The notes under the pieces: model-generated
Told to the model about the DNA's origin: nothing
What the model saw: the letters and a program-made list of their open reading frames with translations, nothing else
Database searches by the model: none
Assembly (NCBI GenBank): GCA_040882505.1
Contig: JBBEBE010000002.1
Coordinates: forward strand, 476,556 to 540,555
Reading direction: 5' to 3'
Origin: JBBEBE01 sp040882505
Lineage (GTDB): Bacteria; Bacteroidota; Rhodothermia; Balneolales; Balneolaceae
Length of the DNA: 64,000 nt
Translations under genes and position numbers: made by a program
Shown: piece after piece, positions 18,058 to 26,384 of the stretch
Numbering within the stretch: the first letter of the stretch is position 1
How the letters are laid out: each line of letters starts with the position of its first letter

Positions 18058-19299
18058 TTAATCTGCTTCTCCAATCAGCTGTAGAAATCGCTTCTTGTTG
18101 TTGGCATTATTGATCGCCTCTTCTCTGGAGATCTGTCCGGTTTGATAGAGCCTTTTGAGGTCTTGCTCCATGGTAATCATTCCAAGATCGCCTCCTTCGG
18201 CCATCATCTGGTACATTTCATTCACATTGTCATTCCGGATCGCAGCGCGAACCGATCCGGTGACCAGCAAGACCTCTTTGGCCAATATCCGTTTCCCGTC
18301 CAGACTTTTGACCAGTTTTTGACTAATAACACAGGTTAACACATCGGCCAATCGCGCTTTCACACGAGCCTGCATCTCTTTGGGAACTTCCCCGACAATC
18401 CGTTCGATGCTTTCCATAGCCGAGGATGTGTGCAACGTACCGAACGTTTTGTGACCGGAGTCGGTGATCTCCAGAGCCGTCATAATCGTTTCCGGATCAC
18501 GAAGCTCTCCGATGACAATGATGTCCGGATCCTGACGCAGGGCCTGAATGGCTCCCTCCTTGAAACTGTGTACATCCCGACCGACTTCCCGGTGTCGAAC
18601 AACTGACCGGATCGGAGGATGGATCATCTCGACCGGTGATGCGACCACCACAATGTGGGAGTCTACCGTTCGATTGTTGGCATCGATAATGGTATCCAGG
18701 GTGGATGACTTCCCCGATCCGGTGATACCGGTGATGAGAGACAGGCCGTATTTGTAGTACTTCAAGCTCAGTGCTTTGGCGATCTCCGGATGGAGGCCCA
18801 ACTCCTTGAACGGCCGTATTTCCGTATCGATCTTTCGCATGTTCAGTGCCAGATGCTCCAAGTCCAAGTAGAGATCGGCCCGAAATCGATGATTGATCCC
18901 GTCTTCGCCATCCACGGTATGCGAAAAATCCAGATTCTTTTTCGTCAACAATTCGTCACGCTGATAGGATGTAATGGCGTTGTGAAGGAGAAGATCGGTC
19001 TGTGCAAGGGTCAATACCGGTCCCTGTTTAACCGGCCGTTTCTCGCCGTAAATCCGGTACCAGATACGGCCGTCGCACCCCCTGCCCCCGAGATCGATGT
19101 CTGAGGCTTCGTTTCGTGTCATCTGAAGTAGAAATTGATCCAGAACCCGATTCAGTTCGGTTCGGGCCTCGTTTCCTGCAGCATGAATACATTCGCCCAT
19201 CCATTGATGGTACTCCATTCCCCGAATGGTGGTGGGCAGGCTGCTCAACAGATCGTTTCCGATCTCCTGTAATGTTTCGAGTGCCGTTTCATGAGTCAT
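18058..19299 (-). CDS. pilT: PilT-type retraction ATPase
   Basis: This 413-residue hexameric ATPase belongs to the PilT/PilU group and should drive pilus retraction. Motifs in order: Walker A GITGSGKSS (about residues 190-198), VVVASPVEMIH where family members usually carry an acidic (I)EDPIE Asp box, Walker B IIVIGELRDPETI with the GELRD signature, and the His box TLHTSSA. The Asp-box change (ASPVE in place of EDPVE/EDPIE) removes one acidic residue near the nucleotide, which is odd. The N-terminal PAS-like domain is longer than usual (about 130 residues). The gene lies between the cNMP-binding protein gene and the PilM-PilN gene. Confidence 0.88.
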   Translation of the reverse strand: MTHETALETLQEIGNDLLSSLPTTIRGMEYHQWMGECIHAAGNEARTELNRVLDQFLLQMTRNEASDIDLGGRGCDGRIWYRIYGEKRPVKQGPVLTLAQTDLLLHNAITSYQRDELLTKKNLDFSHTVDGEDGINHRFRADLYLDLEHLALNMRKIDTEIRPFKELGLHPEIAKALSLKYYKYGLSLITGITGSGKSSTLDTIIDANNRTVDSHIVVVASPVEMIHPPIRSVVRHREVGRDVHSFKEGAIQALRQDPDIIVIGELRDPETIMTALEITDSGHKTFGTLHTSSAMESIERIVGEVPKEMQARVKARLADVLTCVISQKLVKSLDGKRILAKEVLLVTGSVRAAIRNDNVNEMYQMMAEGGDLGMITMEQDLKRLYQTGQISREEAINNANNKKRFLQLIGEAD

Positions 19300-19317
19300 A
19301 CGTATACGTCGTATCGG

Positions 19318-19824
19318 TTACCACTGATGTTGATCGAGCAGTCGGCGTTTCAATTGAACGATCTGCTGATTCATGCTTTTAATCTTGCCCTGCTGTAATT
19401 CAATGATGTTCTTCATAAAGATGTTGAACAGCTTGGCCGGTCGCTTTTTGAAATACGTCAACACCTCGAATCGCTTGAAAATCAGAATCGACAGTTCGGA
19501 GTCGGCCTGCAGCGTCACGGATTCGGTTTCCCGTTTGAATAGGAACGCTTCGCCATAAAAGCTTCCCTGGTTCAACCGGGTCAACTGAATTCCGTCACCC
19601 CACAGGGACACATCTCCGGAGACCACCATGAATGCCGTGGGAGATCCGGAATCTTCTGTTTCATCGACCGGGTCTCCATTCTGATATTGCCGAACTTCTC
19701 CCAATTTCAAGAAGTCGACCATATCCTCGTAATGGAATCCAGTCAATATCGGCGGTGGCGGGCTCAACAGTGCCCGTATCTCTTCCGACGACGAGTCCAA
19801 TGGATGGTTTTCCTGTTCATTCAT
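19318..19824 (-). CDS. Cyclic-nucleotide-binding domain protein in pilus operon
   Basis: This protein of 168 residues starts at ATG 19824. Most of it is a cNMP-binding beta-roll: the entry strand VRQYQNGDPVDETEDSG, VVSGDVSLWGDG, and the phosphate-binding-cassette region LNQGSFYGEAFLF (about residues 85-100). The cassette has GEA but lacks the arginine that follows in canonical cAMP sites. It has no DNA-binding helix-turn-helix; the C-terminus is a glutamine-rich helix. Placed between pilB and pilT, it is a candidate allosteric switch or scaffold for the two motor ATPases, possibly ligand-independent. This role is inference. Confidence 0.8.
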   Translation of the reverse strand: MNEQENHPLDSSSEEIRALLSPPPPILTGFHYEDMVDFLKLGEVRQYQNGDPVDETEDSGSPTAFMVVSGDVSLWGDGIQLTRLNQGSFYGEAFLFKRETESVTLQADSELSILIFKRFEVLTYFKKRPAKLFNIFMKNIIELQQGKIKSMNQQIVQLKRRLLDQHQW

Positions 19825-19842
19825 GGATTTAGTCCCCAACTT

Positions 19843-21618
19843 TTAATCATCCAGTGTGATGGCGATCACCTCTTCGATCGACGTCGTACCCGCTTTGATT
19901 CGTTCACGTCCCGATGCGCGGAGTGTCATCATCCCCTGTTTCACGGCCAGAGACTTGAGCCCTTCCTCATCGATCTCTCTGCCGGATTCGAGGATCATTC
20001 GTTTTACCTCTTTACTGAAATAGAGTGCTTCGTGAATCCCCATTCGACCCTTGTATCCCGTGTCGTTGCAATGTGCACATCCCACGGGTTTATAGAAAGT
20101 GTTCGATTCAATCTCTTCGTCCGTAAATCCGATTCCATGGAGCGTTTCCGGGTGAGGCTCAAAAGGCTGCTTGCATTCGGTGCACAACCGGCGGACCAAT
20201 CGTTGAGCCATCACCATATTGACGGCATTCGCGATCAGAAAAGGTTCTACGCCCATTTTAAAGAGTCGGGAAACCGCACTGGGCGCATCATTGGTGTGCA
20301 GGGTCGAAAAGGTCAAGTGACCCGTATTGGCCAATTTGATCGCGATTTCCGCAGTCTTCAGATCCCGGATCTCACCCACCAGAACAATGTCCGGGTCGTG
20401 TCGGAGTATTCCACGGATCGCCAGATCAAAATCCATGTGGTGCGAGATTTTCAGCTGCCGGGCTCCCCGGATCAAGTACTCCACCGGCTCTTCGACCGTC
20501 AGTACATTCTTGGTCGGATCCAGCACATAATAGAGAGCGGCTACAAGGGTCGTCGACTTCCCGCTCCCCGTCGGACCGGTGATGATCACAATCCCGGATG
20601 GCTTCTCGATCGCTTTGACAAAGTCCTGCTTTGCCTGCTCCATGAGCCCGAGAACATTGAGGTCCGTAATCACTTTTCGATCGTCCAATACCCGAATCAC
20701 AATCGATTCAAACTTTCGTTCGAACTGTTCCCCCACCATGGGCATGATCGATACCCGATAGCGAATATTGTGATTGTCCACGATCCGCTGAATAAACCCA
20801 TCCTGGGAGCTGTCCCGCTCGAATCGATCCACATTTCTCGTCTTGTCTTTGACGACGGCGGAGATCGCCTCCGGTTTGACCCCTTTCTGCTGGTACCAGA
20901 GATGAAGTTTCCCGTCCAACCGAAATCGAACATCCGTAGTCGTCGGCCCGGCAGGAATTACGTGGATGTCACTCACGCCCTGCCGGACAGCCTCGACCAG
21001 CATGCCCTCTACAAGGGAGTTGAGCATGCTCTGATTGATCTCGGCTTCGATCTCCTCTTCATTGAGCGTATCATCGGCCGATTGCACATCGGTCTCTTCG
21101 TACTCGATCTCCTCGAGCAGATCAAGGAATTCGTTCTTCTGCTCATATACCGTAGAGAGAAGCGAGTCGATCAGTTCATACCGACAGTAGGCGATTACAA
21201 CCTGGTTCAGATTGAGTCGTGTCAGAATGGACGATAGAGAAGGGTCTGCAGGATCGGCAGATGCAAACACCCAAGAGGAGCCACTCTTTCGAACCGGAAT
21301 TGTTTTGTTGTAGACCAGATCGTCGACAACCTCTTCCGGCAGCTGGTCAATGAGTCCCCGAATTTGTTCGACATGCTCTTTGGGAAGCTGATCCAATCCC
21401 TCGAAGACCTCTTCAAAGGCGTAGATCGAGGCAATCTCTTTCATGATCGTGTGACGATCGTACTCAAGATCCTGATAGAGAATTTGCCCGAGACGTCGTG
21501 TCGAGTCTTCCGGTTCGAGATCCAGAATCTCGTTCGCTTTCAGGAGGTGATCCTCCGTGATAACCCCGCGACCCAGAAGAAGCGTACCGATATGACGCCG
21601 GGTATTTACCTTCGCCAT
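19843..21618 (-). CDS. pilB: PilB/GspE-type pilus extension ATPase
   Basis: This 591-residue extension motor starts at ATG 21618, which has GGAGG 5 bases upstream; the open frame extends further but without a better site. An N-terminal MshEN-type domain (about 1-150, pattern RRHIGTLLLGRGVITEDHL) is followed by the ATPase core: Walker A GPTGSGKST, EEPVEY, Walker B LVGEIRDLKTAEIA and His box STLHTNDA. The four-cysteine zinc motif CTEC...CAHC (about residues 490-530) is intact. MshEN domains can bind cyclic-di-GMP in some family members. The gene lies 49 bases downstream of pilC and 18 upstream of the cNMP gene. Confidence 0.93.
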   Translation of the reverse strand: MAKVNTRRHIGTLLLGRGVITEDHLLKANEILDLEPEDSTRRLGQILYQDLEYDRHTIMKEIASIYAFEEVFEGLDQLPKEHVEQIRGLIDQLPEEVVDDLVYNKTIPVRKSGSSWVFASADPADPSLSSILTRLNLNQVVIAYCRYELIDSLLSTVYEQKNEFLDLLEEIEYEETDVQSADDTLNEEEIEAEINQSMLNSLVEGMLVEAVRQGVSDIHVIPAGPTTTDVRFRLDGKLHLWYQQKGVKPEAISAVVKDKTRNVDRFERDSSQDGFIQRIVDNHNIRYRVSIMPMVGEQFERKFESIVIRVLDDRKVITDLNVLGLMEQAKQDFVKAIEKPSGIVIITGPTGSGKSTTLVAALYYVLDPTKNVLTVEEPVEYLIRGARQLKISHHMDFDLAIRGILRHDPDIVLVGEIRDLKTAEIAIKLANTGHLTFSTLHTNDAPSAVSRLFKMGVEPFLIANAVNMVMAQRLVRRLCTECKQPFEPHPETLHGIGFTDEEIESNTFYKPVGCAHCNDTGYKGRMGIHEALYFSKEVKRMILESGREIDEEGLKSLAVKQGMMTLRASGRERIKAGTTSIEEVIAITLDD

Positions 21619-21667
21619 CGGTCCCTCCATACATCCGTTTTGCTTCCTCTCCAGGGTTGGGTCATCC

Positions 21668-23008
21668 CTATTGGCCTCCGGTATTGGGCTGAATGAGCGC
21701 GGCTTCGGAGGATACAATCGTAATGCCGATCAGGGCCACCATGATAAAGAGGTTGATCAACAAATTGATGGTATCGATCAGTGATTCCATTTTGTAGGTC
21801 GTCTGAATCTCGTAATACTGAGCCAACTGTTCGGCGTTGTCCCGAAGGGATCCGGACTCTGCCCCGAGCCGGAACCGTCCAATGGCCGTTTTGGTAAAGA
21901 CTCCTGCGGCCTCCAGCCCTTCCACAAGTCCGATTCCCTCTTTGAGCATGCGCATGATCGCCTGCTCTTTGATCTGCTTCTCCATGTAGGTGTTTCGGCA
22001 CGCTTCGGCAGCCACCCGAATCACTTCGATGTTCTGCCCCGACCCACTATAGAGAGTATAGAAGACACGTGCAAAAATTTCGATGCTTGTTTTGTGCATC
22101 AAGTCTCCGATGAGCGGAACCTTGATGAGCCACTTGTCTACAATCAGGCGGCCTTTGGGATTTTTCATCATCCCGAACAGAATGGCAAACGGCAGAATGT
22201 GCAGGATCGTAATGATGATCCAATTGTCCTGCAACCAGTAACTCCACTCCAGCGTAACGGCGGTCATGGGTGGAAGCTGAATGTTGAACTCCACGAACAT
22301 CTCGGCTTGTGCAGGGAAAATATATCCCACATAGAACAGGATGGTCCCGATGACGGCAATGACCGTCACCGTCGGCATCATCAGGGAACGACGCAGGTTC
22401 TTTTTGAACTCGGCATCCCGTTCCAAAAACTTGGCGGTACTCTCGAACACCAGTGCCATGTTCCCGGAAGTGGACGCAACCGAGAGCATGTAGGCCGCAA
22501 ACTTTCCAAAAACCGCTTCGTGTTTGCCATAGACCTCCTTCCCCTCTTTCCCATCCTTGAGATCCTTCTGGATTTCACGGATCACATCCTTCATCCGGGT
22601 GTTGGTCGTATCCTCGTAGAGGAGTCCGAGAATTTCGTCAAAGGTCAGTTTCTGTCGCAGCAGGTCGGCCGAGAGTCGGATGAACGTAACCACTTCTTCC
22701 CCGGGGACACCTCCCTTGAAATTGAACCATTTCTTCTGAACGGAAATGACCTGATAGCCCAAACGGGTGAATGCTTTCTCGAGCTCTTCTTTTTTGTAGG
22801 CTTCCTGCTCGCCCTTGAGAGTCGAGCCGCCCTCTTTTCGAATCTTGTAGATCCAGGTCTGTTTTTGGTCGATGGACGAGACCGTAAAACCCTGCCGTTG
22901 TGCCAACGATTGAACGCGAGACTTCGCCTCTTTCCGGTTATCGGCCTCAAACTCACTGCGAACCGTTCGCCCCTCCCGAGACTGGGCTGTCAATCGAAAC
23001 TGCGGCAT
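21668..23008 (-). CDS. pilC: Type IV pilus inner-membrane platform protein PilC
   Basis: This is a 446-residue GspF/PilC-family platform protein. After an extended N-terminal cytoplasmic region (about 1-95) come two repeated GspF domains, each ending in membrane helices: near residues 210-230 (VIAVIGTILFYVGYIFPA), 260-280 (IIITILHILPFAILFGMM) and 415-435 (LINLFIMVALIGITIV). It should sit under the pilus and transmit rotation from PilB and PilT. The coding start is ATG 23008. A terminator stands between the pilin gene and this gene, so pilC and the genes after it are transcribed at a lower or separately set level. Confidence 0.92.
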   Translation of the reverse strand: MPQFRLTAQSREGRTVRSEFEADNRKEAKSRVQSLAQRQGFTVSSIDQKQTWIYKIRKEGGSTLKGEQEAYKKEELEKAFTRLGYQVISVQKKWFNFKGGVPGEEVVTFIRLSADLLRQKLTFDEILGLLYEDTTNTRMKDVIREIQKDLKDGKEGKEVYGKHEAVFGKFAAYMLSVASTSGNMALVFESTAKFLERDAEFKKNLRRSLMMPTVTVIAVIGTILFYVGYIFPAQAEMFVEFNIQLPPMTAVTLEWSYWLQDNWIIITILHILPFAILFGMMKNPKGRLIVDKWLIKVPLIGDLMHKTSIEIFARVFYTLYSGSGQNIEVIRVAAEACRNTYMEKQIKEQAIMRMLKEGIGLVEGLEAAGVFTKTAIGRFRLGAESGSLRDNAEQLAQYYEIQTTYKMESLIDTINLLINLFIMVALIGITIVSSEAALIQPNTGGQ

Positions 23009-23132
23009 GAAACTCCTCTTTTATGATTAGAATCGCTCACTTCTGATTGGCTTCCAATTCAATGAACGTCGAGTCGTCTGGTTGAATATAGAGGATAGAG
23101 ACCATTCGAAGAACTACCCGGATGCAATTGGG

Positions 23133-23165
23133 CAAAAAAAAGCCCCTGCTGTAAACAGGGGCTTC
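23133..23165 (-). terminator. Rho-independent terminator after the pilin gene
   Basis: On the minus strand a 9-bp GC-rich stem (bases 23140-23148 paired with 23156-23164, AAGCCCCTG/CAGGGGCTT) with a 7-base loop is followed by a run of T residues (the A-run at 23134-23141 on the plus strand). It lies 42 bases after the pilin stop and 124 bases before pilC. This fits the common arrangement in which a highly expressed pilin mRNA ends before the assembly genes. Confidence 0.9.
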
Positions 23166-23206
23166 AATATCGAAATCAAACGACTATCTGACTGTCGATA
23201 AAATAT

Positions 23207-23662
23207 TTAGCTATCACATTCCGGTGCACCTCCATCAGCACCTCCAACATCACTGTATTTAATGTCATTGACACAGATACGTGCATTGAAAATGACGGTA
23301 GAGCCATCTTCTTCGTATGCATCTATCAGGACGTTATCAGTAGCAATCGTACCGAACTCGTACCGTGCGTTTTCGTTCTCTACAAATGCAGGTGTACTGG
23401 CCGTTTCATCCGCATCTGTAAAATCACCACCAAAAGCGATATCCGACCACTCGATCCCTGTGAAATCACGTCCACCGCCACCCAGCATATCAGGTTTCAT
23501 GTAGTAGCCTTGAGCTGAAGCCGCAATCGTTGCCAAATCCTGACGGACAGCATCAATGCGTGCAGAATCGGCTGCAGCACCGAAGGTATTGATCGCCACG
23601 ACTGTCGCGATCCCCACGATGATCGTAACCAGTATCACAAGGAGTAGTTGTTGTTGACCCAT
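23207..23662 (-). CDS. Type IV pilin-like major subunit
   Basis: This 151-residue pilin-like protein starts at ATG 23662, with GAGAGG 8 bases upstream. The leader is only MG, followed by QQQLLLVILVTIIVGIATVV and a long amphipathic helix, the N-terminal stalk of a type IV pilin. The usual glutamate at mature position 5 is absent: if cleavage follows Gly2, position 5 is leucine. Two cysteines near the end (ARIC and PEC) could form the D-region disulphide typical of pilins. The body is rich in G, D and A. Its place at the head of the pilC-secretin cluster, with its own terminator, supports the major pilin role. No prepilin peptidase gene is in the window. Confidence 0.85.
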   Translation of the reverse strand: MGQQQLLLVILVTIIVGIATVVAINTFGAAADSARIDAVRQDLATIAASAQGYYMKPDMLGGGGRDFTGIEWSDIAFGGDFTDADETASTPAFVENENARYEFGTIATDNVLIDAYEEDGSTVIFNARICVNDIKYSDVGGADGGAPECDS

Positions 23663-24146
23663 AGCAGTAGCCTCTCGTTATGTTCGGGTTGTTCGTAAAG
23701 TTCGTGCCAGCTCCCTGCTTCCCCCTGCACGTTGCAAGAGACAGTGGCCACCGGACAGATGTAAGACGAGTGAGAATCCCTTTCGTTACACTCATCTTTT
23801 AAACTTTTCAACGGGATACGATTTTTGAGATCATTCCAATTCTCATTTTCCGTTTTCCCACACCAATGTTAGAGAACAATCGTTGTCGATCCAATATCAT
23901 CATTAAGATTTCTTAATATTTTGTTCCACAGTTTTACAACTTTTTAAGAATGCTGGCTTCCAACGAGTTAAGACTGAATATCCCGGGAAATGATTTCCTC
24001 AGAGAGCATCTGTCAGGTAAAATTTTCAAAGACAGGCTCTGATTTTGTGCGCGAAATGTGAGTGTCGGGAACGATCACGCGAGGAGGAATCAGAATTCAG
24101 GAGATGTCACTGGGAGGACCCAACCAAAAAGAAGAGCAAAATGGTG
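23663..24146. other. Intergenic region upstream of the pilin gene
   Basis: This 484-base stretch has no credible gene. Its left part must contain the pilin promoter reading leftward. AT-rich sequence with short imperfect inverted repeats (for example TTAAGATTTCTTAA near 23908-23921) fills the middle. A GGCC...TTGC pair on the minus strand near 23733-23755 resembles a sigma-54 site, but its spacing is two bases too long, so I do not call it. Confidence 0.4.
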
Positions 24147-24230
24147 TACCCGGGGCGGGACTCGAACCCGCACAATGTTGCCATCATCGGATTTTGAATC
24201 CGACGCGTCTACCAATTCCGCCACCCGGGC
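24147..24230 (-). tRNA. tRNA-Leu (anticodon CAA)
   Basis: This 84-base cloverleaf is read on the minus strand. The acceptor stem is GCCCGGG/CCCGGGT, the D arm contains GGTAGA, and the anticodon loop TTCAAAA sits on a TCGGA/TCCGA stem. A long variable arm (class II, as expected for Leu) precedes a T arm GCGGG-TTCGAGT-CCCGC and discriminator A. The anticodon CAA decodes UUG. The 3' CCA is not encoded (CAC follows the discriminator). Confidence 0.95.
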
Positions 24231-24413
24231 ATCGTGTACCTGTTTCGGGAACTCCCCGTCATCAGTACCCAATTGGAAAGGCCTCAAATATACTGCATTC
24301 CGGAATAGATGTACAACGAGAAGATCCCCGAATGACAACACACCCTTCTTCACCTCTACCTGAGAGGATTATAGTGGACATTCATCCCGGGTTCTCGTTT
24401 TATTGGAGCCATA

Positions 24414-25604
24414 ATGGGTCCAATAACCGATGACTGGAACGACTATTCTCGCATGAAAAAACGAAAGATCCTGATTGTTGTTCTTCTGTTTGTCGCAGCC
24501 GGATACCTGTTCTACACGTACCTGTGGGATCGGGAGCCAGCCGGCCCCCCTCCCCTGCACACGGAAACTGTCCAATCCGGCGACATCTCGCAGAGAGTCA
24601 TCGCACACGGCTCCATCCAGCCTGTTCAAAATGTGACCGTTGGAAGTCAGGTCTCCGGCATCATCGACGAGCTCAATGTGGATTTCAATGATCGGGTCGA
24701 ACAGGGGCAAATATTGGCCCGAATTGATCCATCGACCTTTGAAGCCGAAGTACAGTCGGCACAAGCTCAGCTGGAGGCCGCCCAGGCCACTCTCGAACTG
24801 GCACAATTACAGTGGAACCGAATCGAAGAGCTCGCCCGCCAGCAATTTGTCTCCCCGGCAGAGTCCGATGTAGCCATGGCGGAGCTCAAACAAGCCCGGG
24901 CTCAACTCCGGGTTCGCGAACACGCGCTGGACCGTGCACAACGGGAACTGGATCGTTGCACCATTACGGCCCCGTCGGACGGGATCGTGATTTCAAGAAT
25001 GATCGATGTCGGGCAGACGGTCGCTGCCAGCCTGAGTGCACCTGCACTCTTTGAAATCGCCACCGATCTCTCCTCCATGTGGATCCATGCCAACGTATCA
25101 GAGGCGGATATCGGAAGGGTCGAACAGGGACAGCAGGTCCGGTTTCAGGTCGATGCCTATCGGGAAGAGACCTTTGAAGGGACCGTGATTCAGGTTCGGA
25201 ATTCGCCGCAGATGGAAGACAATGTCGTCCACTACGAAACCATTATCGCCGTCGACAACCCGGACGAGAAGCTGAAACCCGGAATGACGGCGGAAGTCTC
25301 CGTTATCGTCAACGAGCGGACCAACGCCCTGCGCATTCGGAATACCGCCCTTCGACCCAGGCTTCCGGACGCCATCCGCCCGCCCGACCCGGACACCGTA
25401 CCGGATGGACACCAAATCGTCTATCGGTGGTCCAACGGCCGGATCCAGAGCCATGTGGTTCAGCCCGGTCTCCGAGACAACGTCTACACCGAAATCCTTT
25501 CCGGACTCTCGGAGGGGGACTCTCTTGTCGTCGGACTCTCGCTTATCGGGTCGGAGAACGAACGGCGACCAGGATTAATGACCGGTCAACAGGCAGAATA
25601 CTGA
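24414..25604 (+). CDS. MacA/HlyD-type efflux adaptor protein
   Basis: This periplasmic adaptor of a tripartite efflux pump has 396 residues. An N-terminal membrane anchor (KILIVVLLFVAAGYLFYTYL) is followed by a split lipoyl domain (IAHGSIQPVQNVTVGSQVSG, with the second half TITAPSDGIVISRMIDVGQTV), a helical hairpin (about 105-165) and beta-barrel and membrane-proximal domains. The ATG at 24414 has GGAG at 24405-24408; an internal ATG at 24453 (MKKRKIL) is the alternative. It is followed by an ATPase and a permease in the MacB pattern, so the three genes form an ABC-type exporter of drugs, lipoproteins or peptides. The outer-membrane channel is not encoded here. Confidence 0.9.
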   Translation: MGPITDDWNDYSRMKKRKILIVVLLFVAAGYLFYTYLWDREPAGPPPLHTETVQSGDISQRVIAHGSIQPVQNVTVGSQVSGIIDELNVDFNDRVEQGQILARIDPSTFEAEVQSAQAQLEAAQATLELAQLQWNRIEELARQQFVSPAESDVAMAELKQARAQLRVREHALDRAQRELDRCTITAPSDGIVISRMIDVGQTVAASLSAPALFEIATDLSSMWIHANVSEADIGRVEQGQQVRFQVDAYREETFEGTVIQVRNSPQMEDNVVHYETIIAVDNPDEKLKPGMTAEVSVIVNERTNALRIRNTALRPRLPDAIRPPDPDTVPDGHQIVYRWSNGRIQSHVVQPGLRDNVYTEILSGLSEGDSLVVGLSLIGSENERRPGLMTGQQAEY

Positions 25605-25619
25605 TCCGGAGGAACACCC

Positions 25620-26384
25620 ATGTCTGTTATTGAGCTGAACCAGATCGTTCGAACCTATCGCACCGGGTCCATTGCCGTACACGCTGTTCGCGGAATCGAC
25701 CTGACGGTCGACAAAGGGGAATTCATCGCTTTCATGGGCCAGAGTGGATCGGGAAAATCGACCCTGATGAATATTTTGGGCTGCCTGGACCGACCCACAT
25801 CCGGCGACTACCATCTGAATGGAGAAGAGGTGGCACGCATGCCGAAGGACCGCCTCTCGTCGGTTCGGAATCAGACGCTCGGATTCGTTTTTCAGTCGTT
25901 CCACCTGCTTCCCAGGACCTCTGCCCTGGAGAATGTCGAACTTCCCCTTCTCTACAATCGAAACGACCTCTCCTGGAAAGAGATTGACACGCTTGCCCGA
26001 TCGGCCCTGGAGAGAGTTGGCCTGTCCGACCGCCTCGATCATATGCCCAATGAACTCTCCGGAGGTCAGAAGCAACGAGTGGCAATCGCCCGTGCGCTTG
26101 TCAACAAACCCTCCCTTCTGCTGGCCGACGAGCCGACCGGGAATCTGGACAGTCGAACCAGTCTGGAGATCCTCGACATGTTTCAGGATCTGAACCGGGA
26201 CGGGATCACCCTGATCATGGTCACACACGAACCGGAGATCGCCCGGTTTGCCAAACGGACCCTCATACTGAGAGACGGCCTTCTTCGCAGTGACCGCCCG
26301 AACGAGCAACAATCGGCATCAGCGGCTCTCGGGACGTGGAAAGACGAGGCAAAACGACTGACCGACATGGAGGAAGACGCATGA
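25620..26384 (+). CDS. ABC transporter ATP-binding protein (MacB/LolD type)
   Basis: This 254-residue nucleotide-binding subunit carries Walker A GQSGSGKST (about residues 40-48), Q-loop FVFQSFHLLP, signature LSGGQKQR, Walker B LLLADEPTGNLDS and the H-loop histidine in MVTHEP. The pattern LADEPTGNLDS with SFHLLP is typical of the MacB/LolD/FtsE group, not of importers. GGAGGA precedes the ATG. A 35-residue C-terminal tail after the ABC core is acidic and likely flexible. The permease start overlaps its stop by 4 bases. Confidence 0.93.
   Translation: MSVIELNQIVRTYRTGSIAVHAVRGIDLTVDKGEFIAFMGQSGSGKSTLMNILGCLDRPTSGDYHLNGEEVARMPKDRLSSVRNQTLGFVFQSFHLLPRTSALENVELPLLYNRNDLSWKEIDTLARSALERVGLSDRLDHMPNELSGGQKQRVAIARALVNKPSLLLADEPTGNLDSRTSLEILDMFQDLNRDGITLIMVTHEPEIARFAKRTLILRDGLLRSDRPNEQQSASAALGTWKDEAKRLTDMEEDA

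Noticed and set aside
19687..21237. Long plus-strand open frame (516 codons) opposite pilB
   Set aside because: It lies antisense to a clearly conserved ATPase whose motifs are all in frame on the minus strand. The antisense translation is histidine/arginine-rich and resembles no family.
23733..23755. Possible sigma-54 promoter for the pilin gene
   Set aside because: GG and GC elements are present on the minus strand, but they are separated by 12 bases instead of the required 10.
24058..24433. Overlapping plus-strand frames across the tRNA-Leu gene
   Set aside because: They read through the antisense of a well-formed tRNA, so they are not genes.
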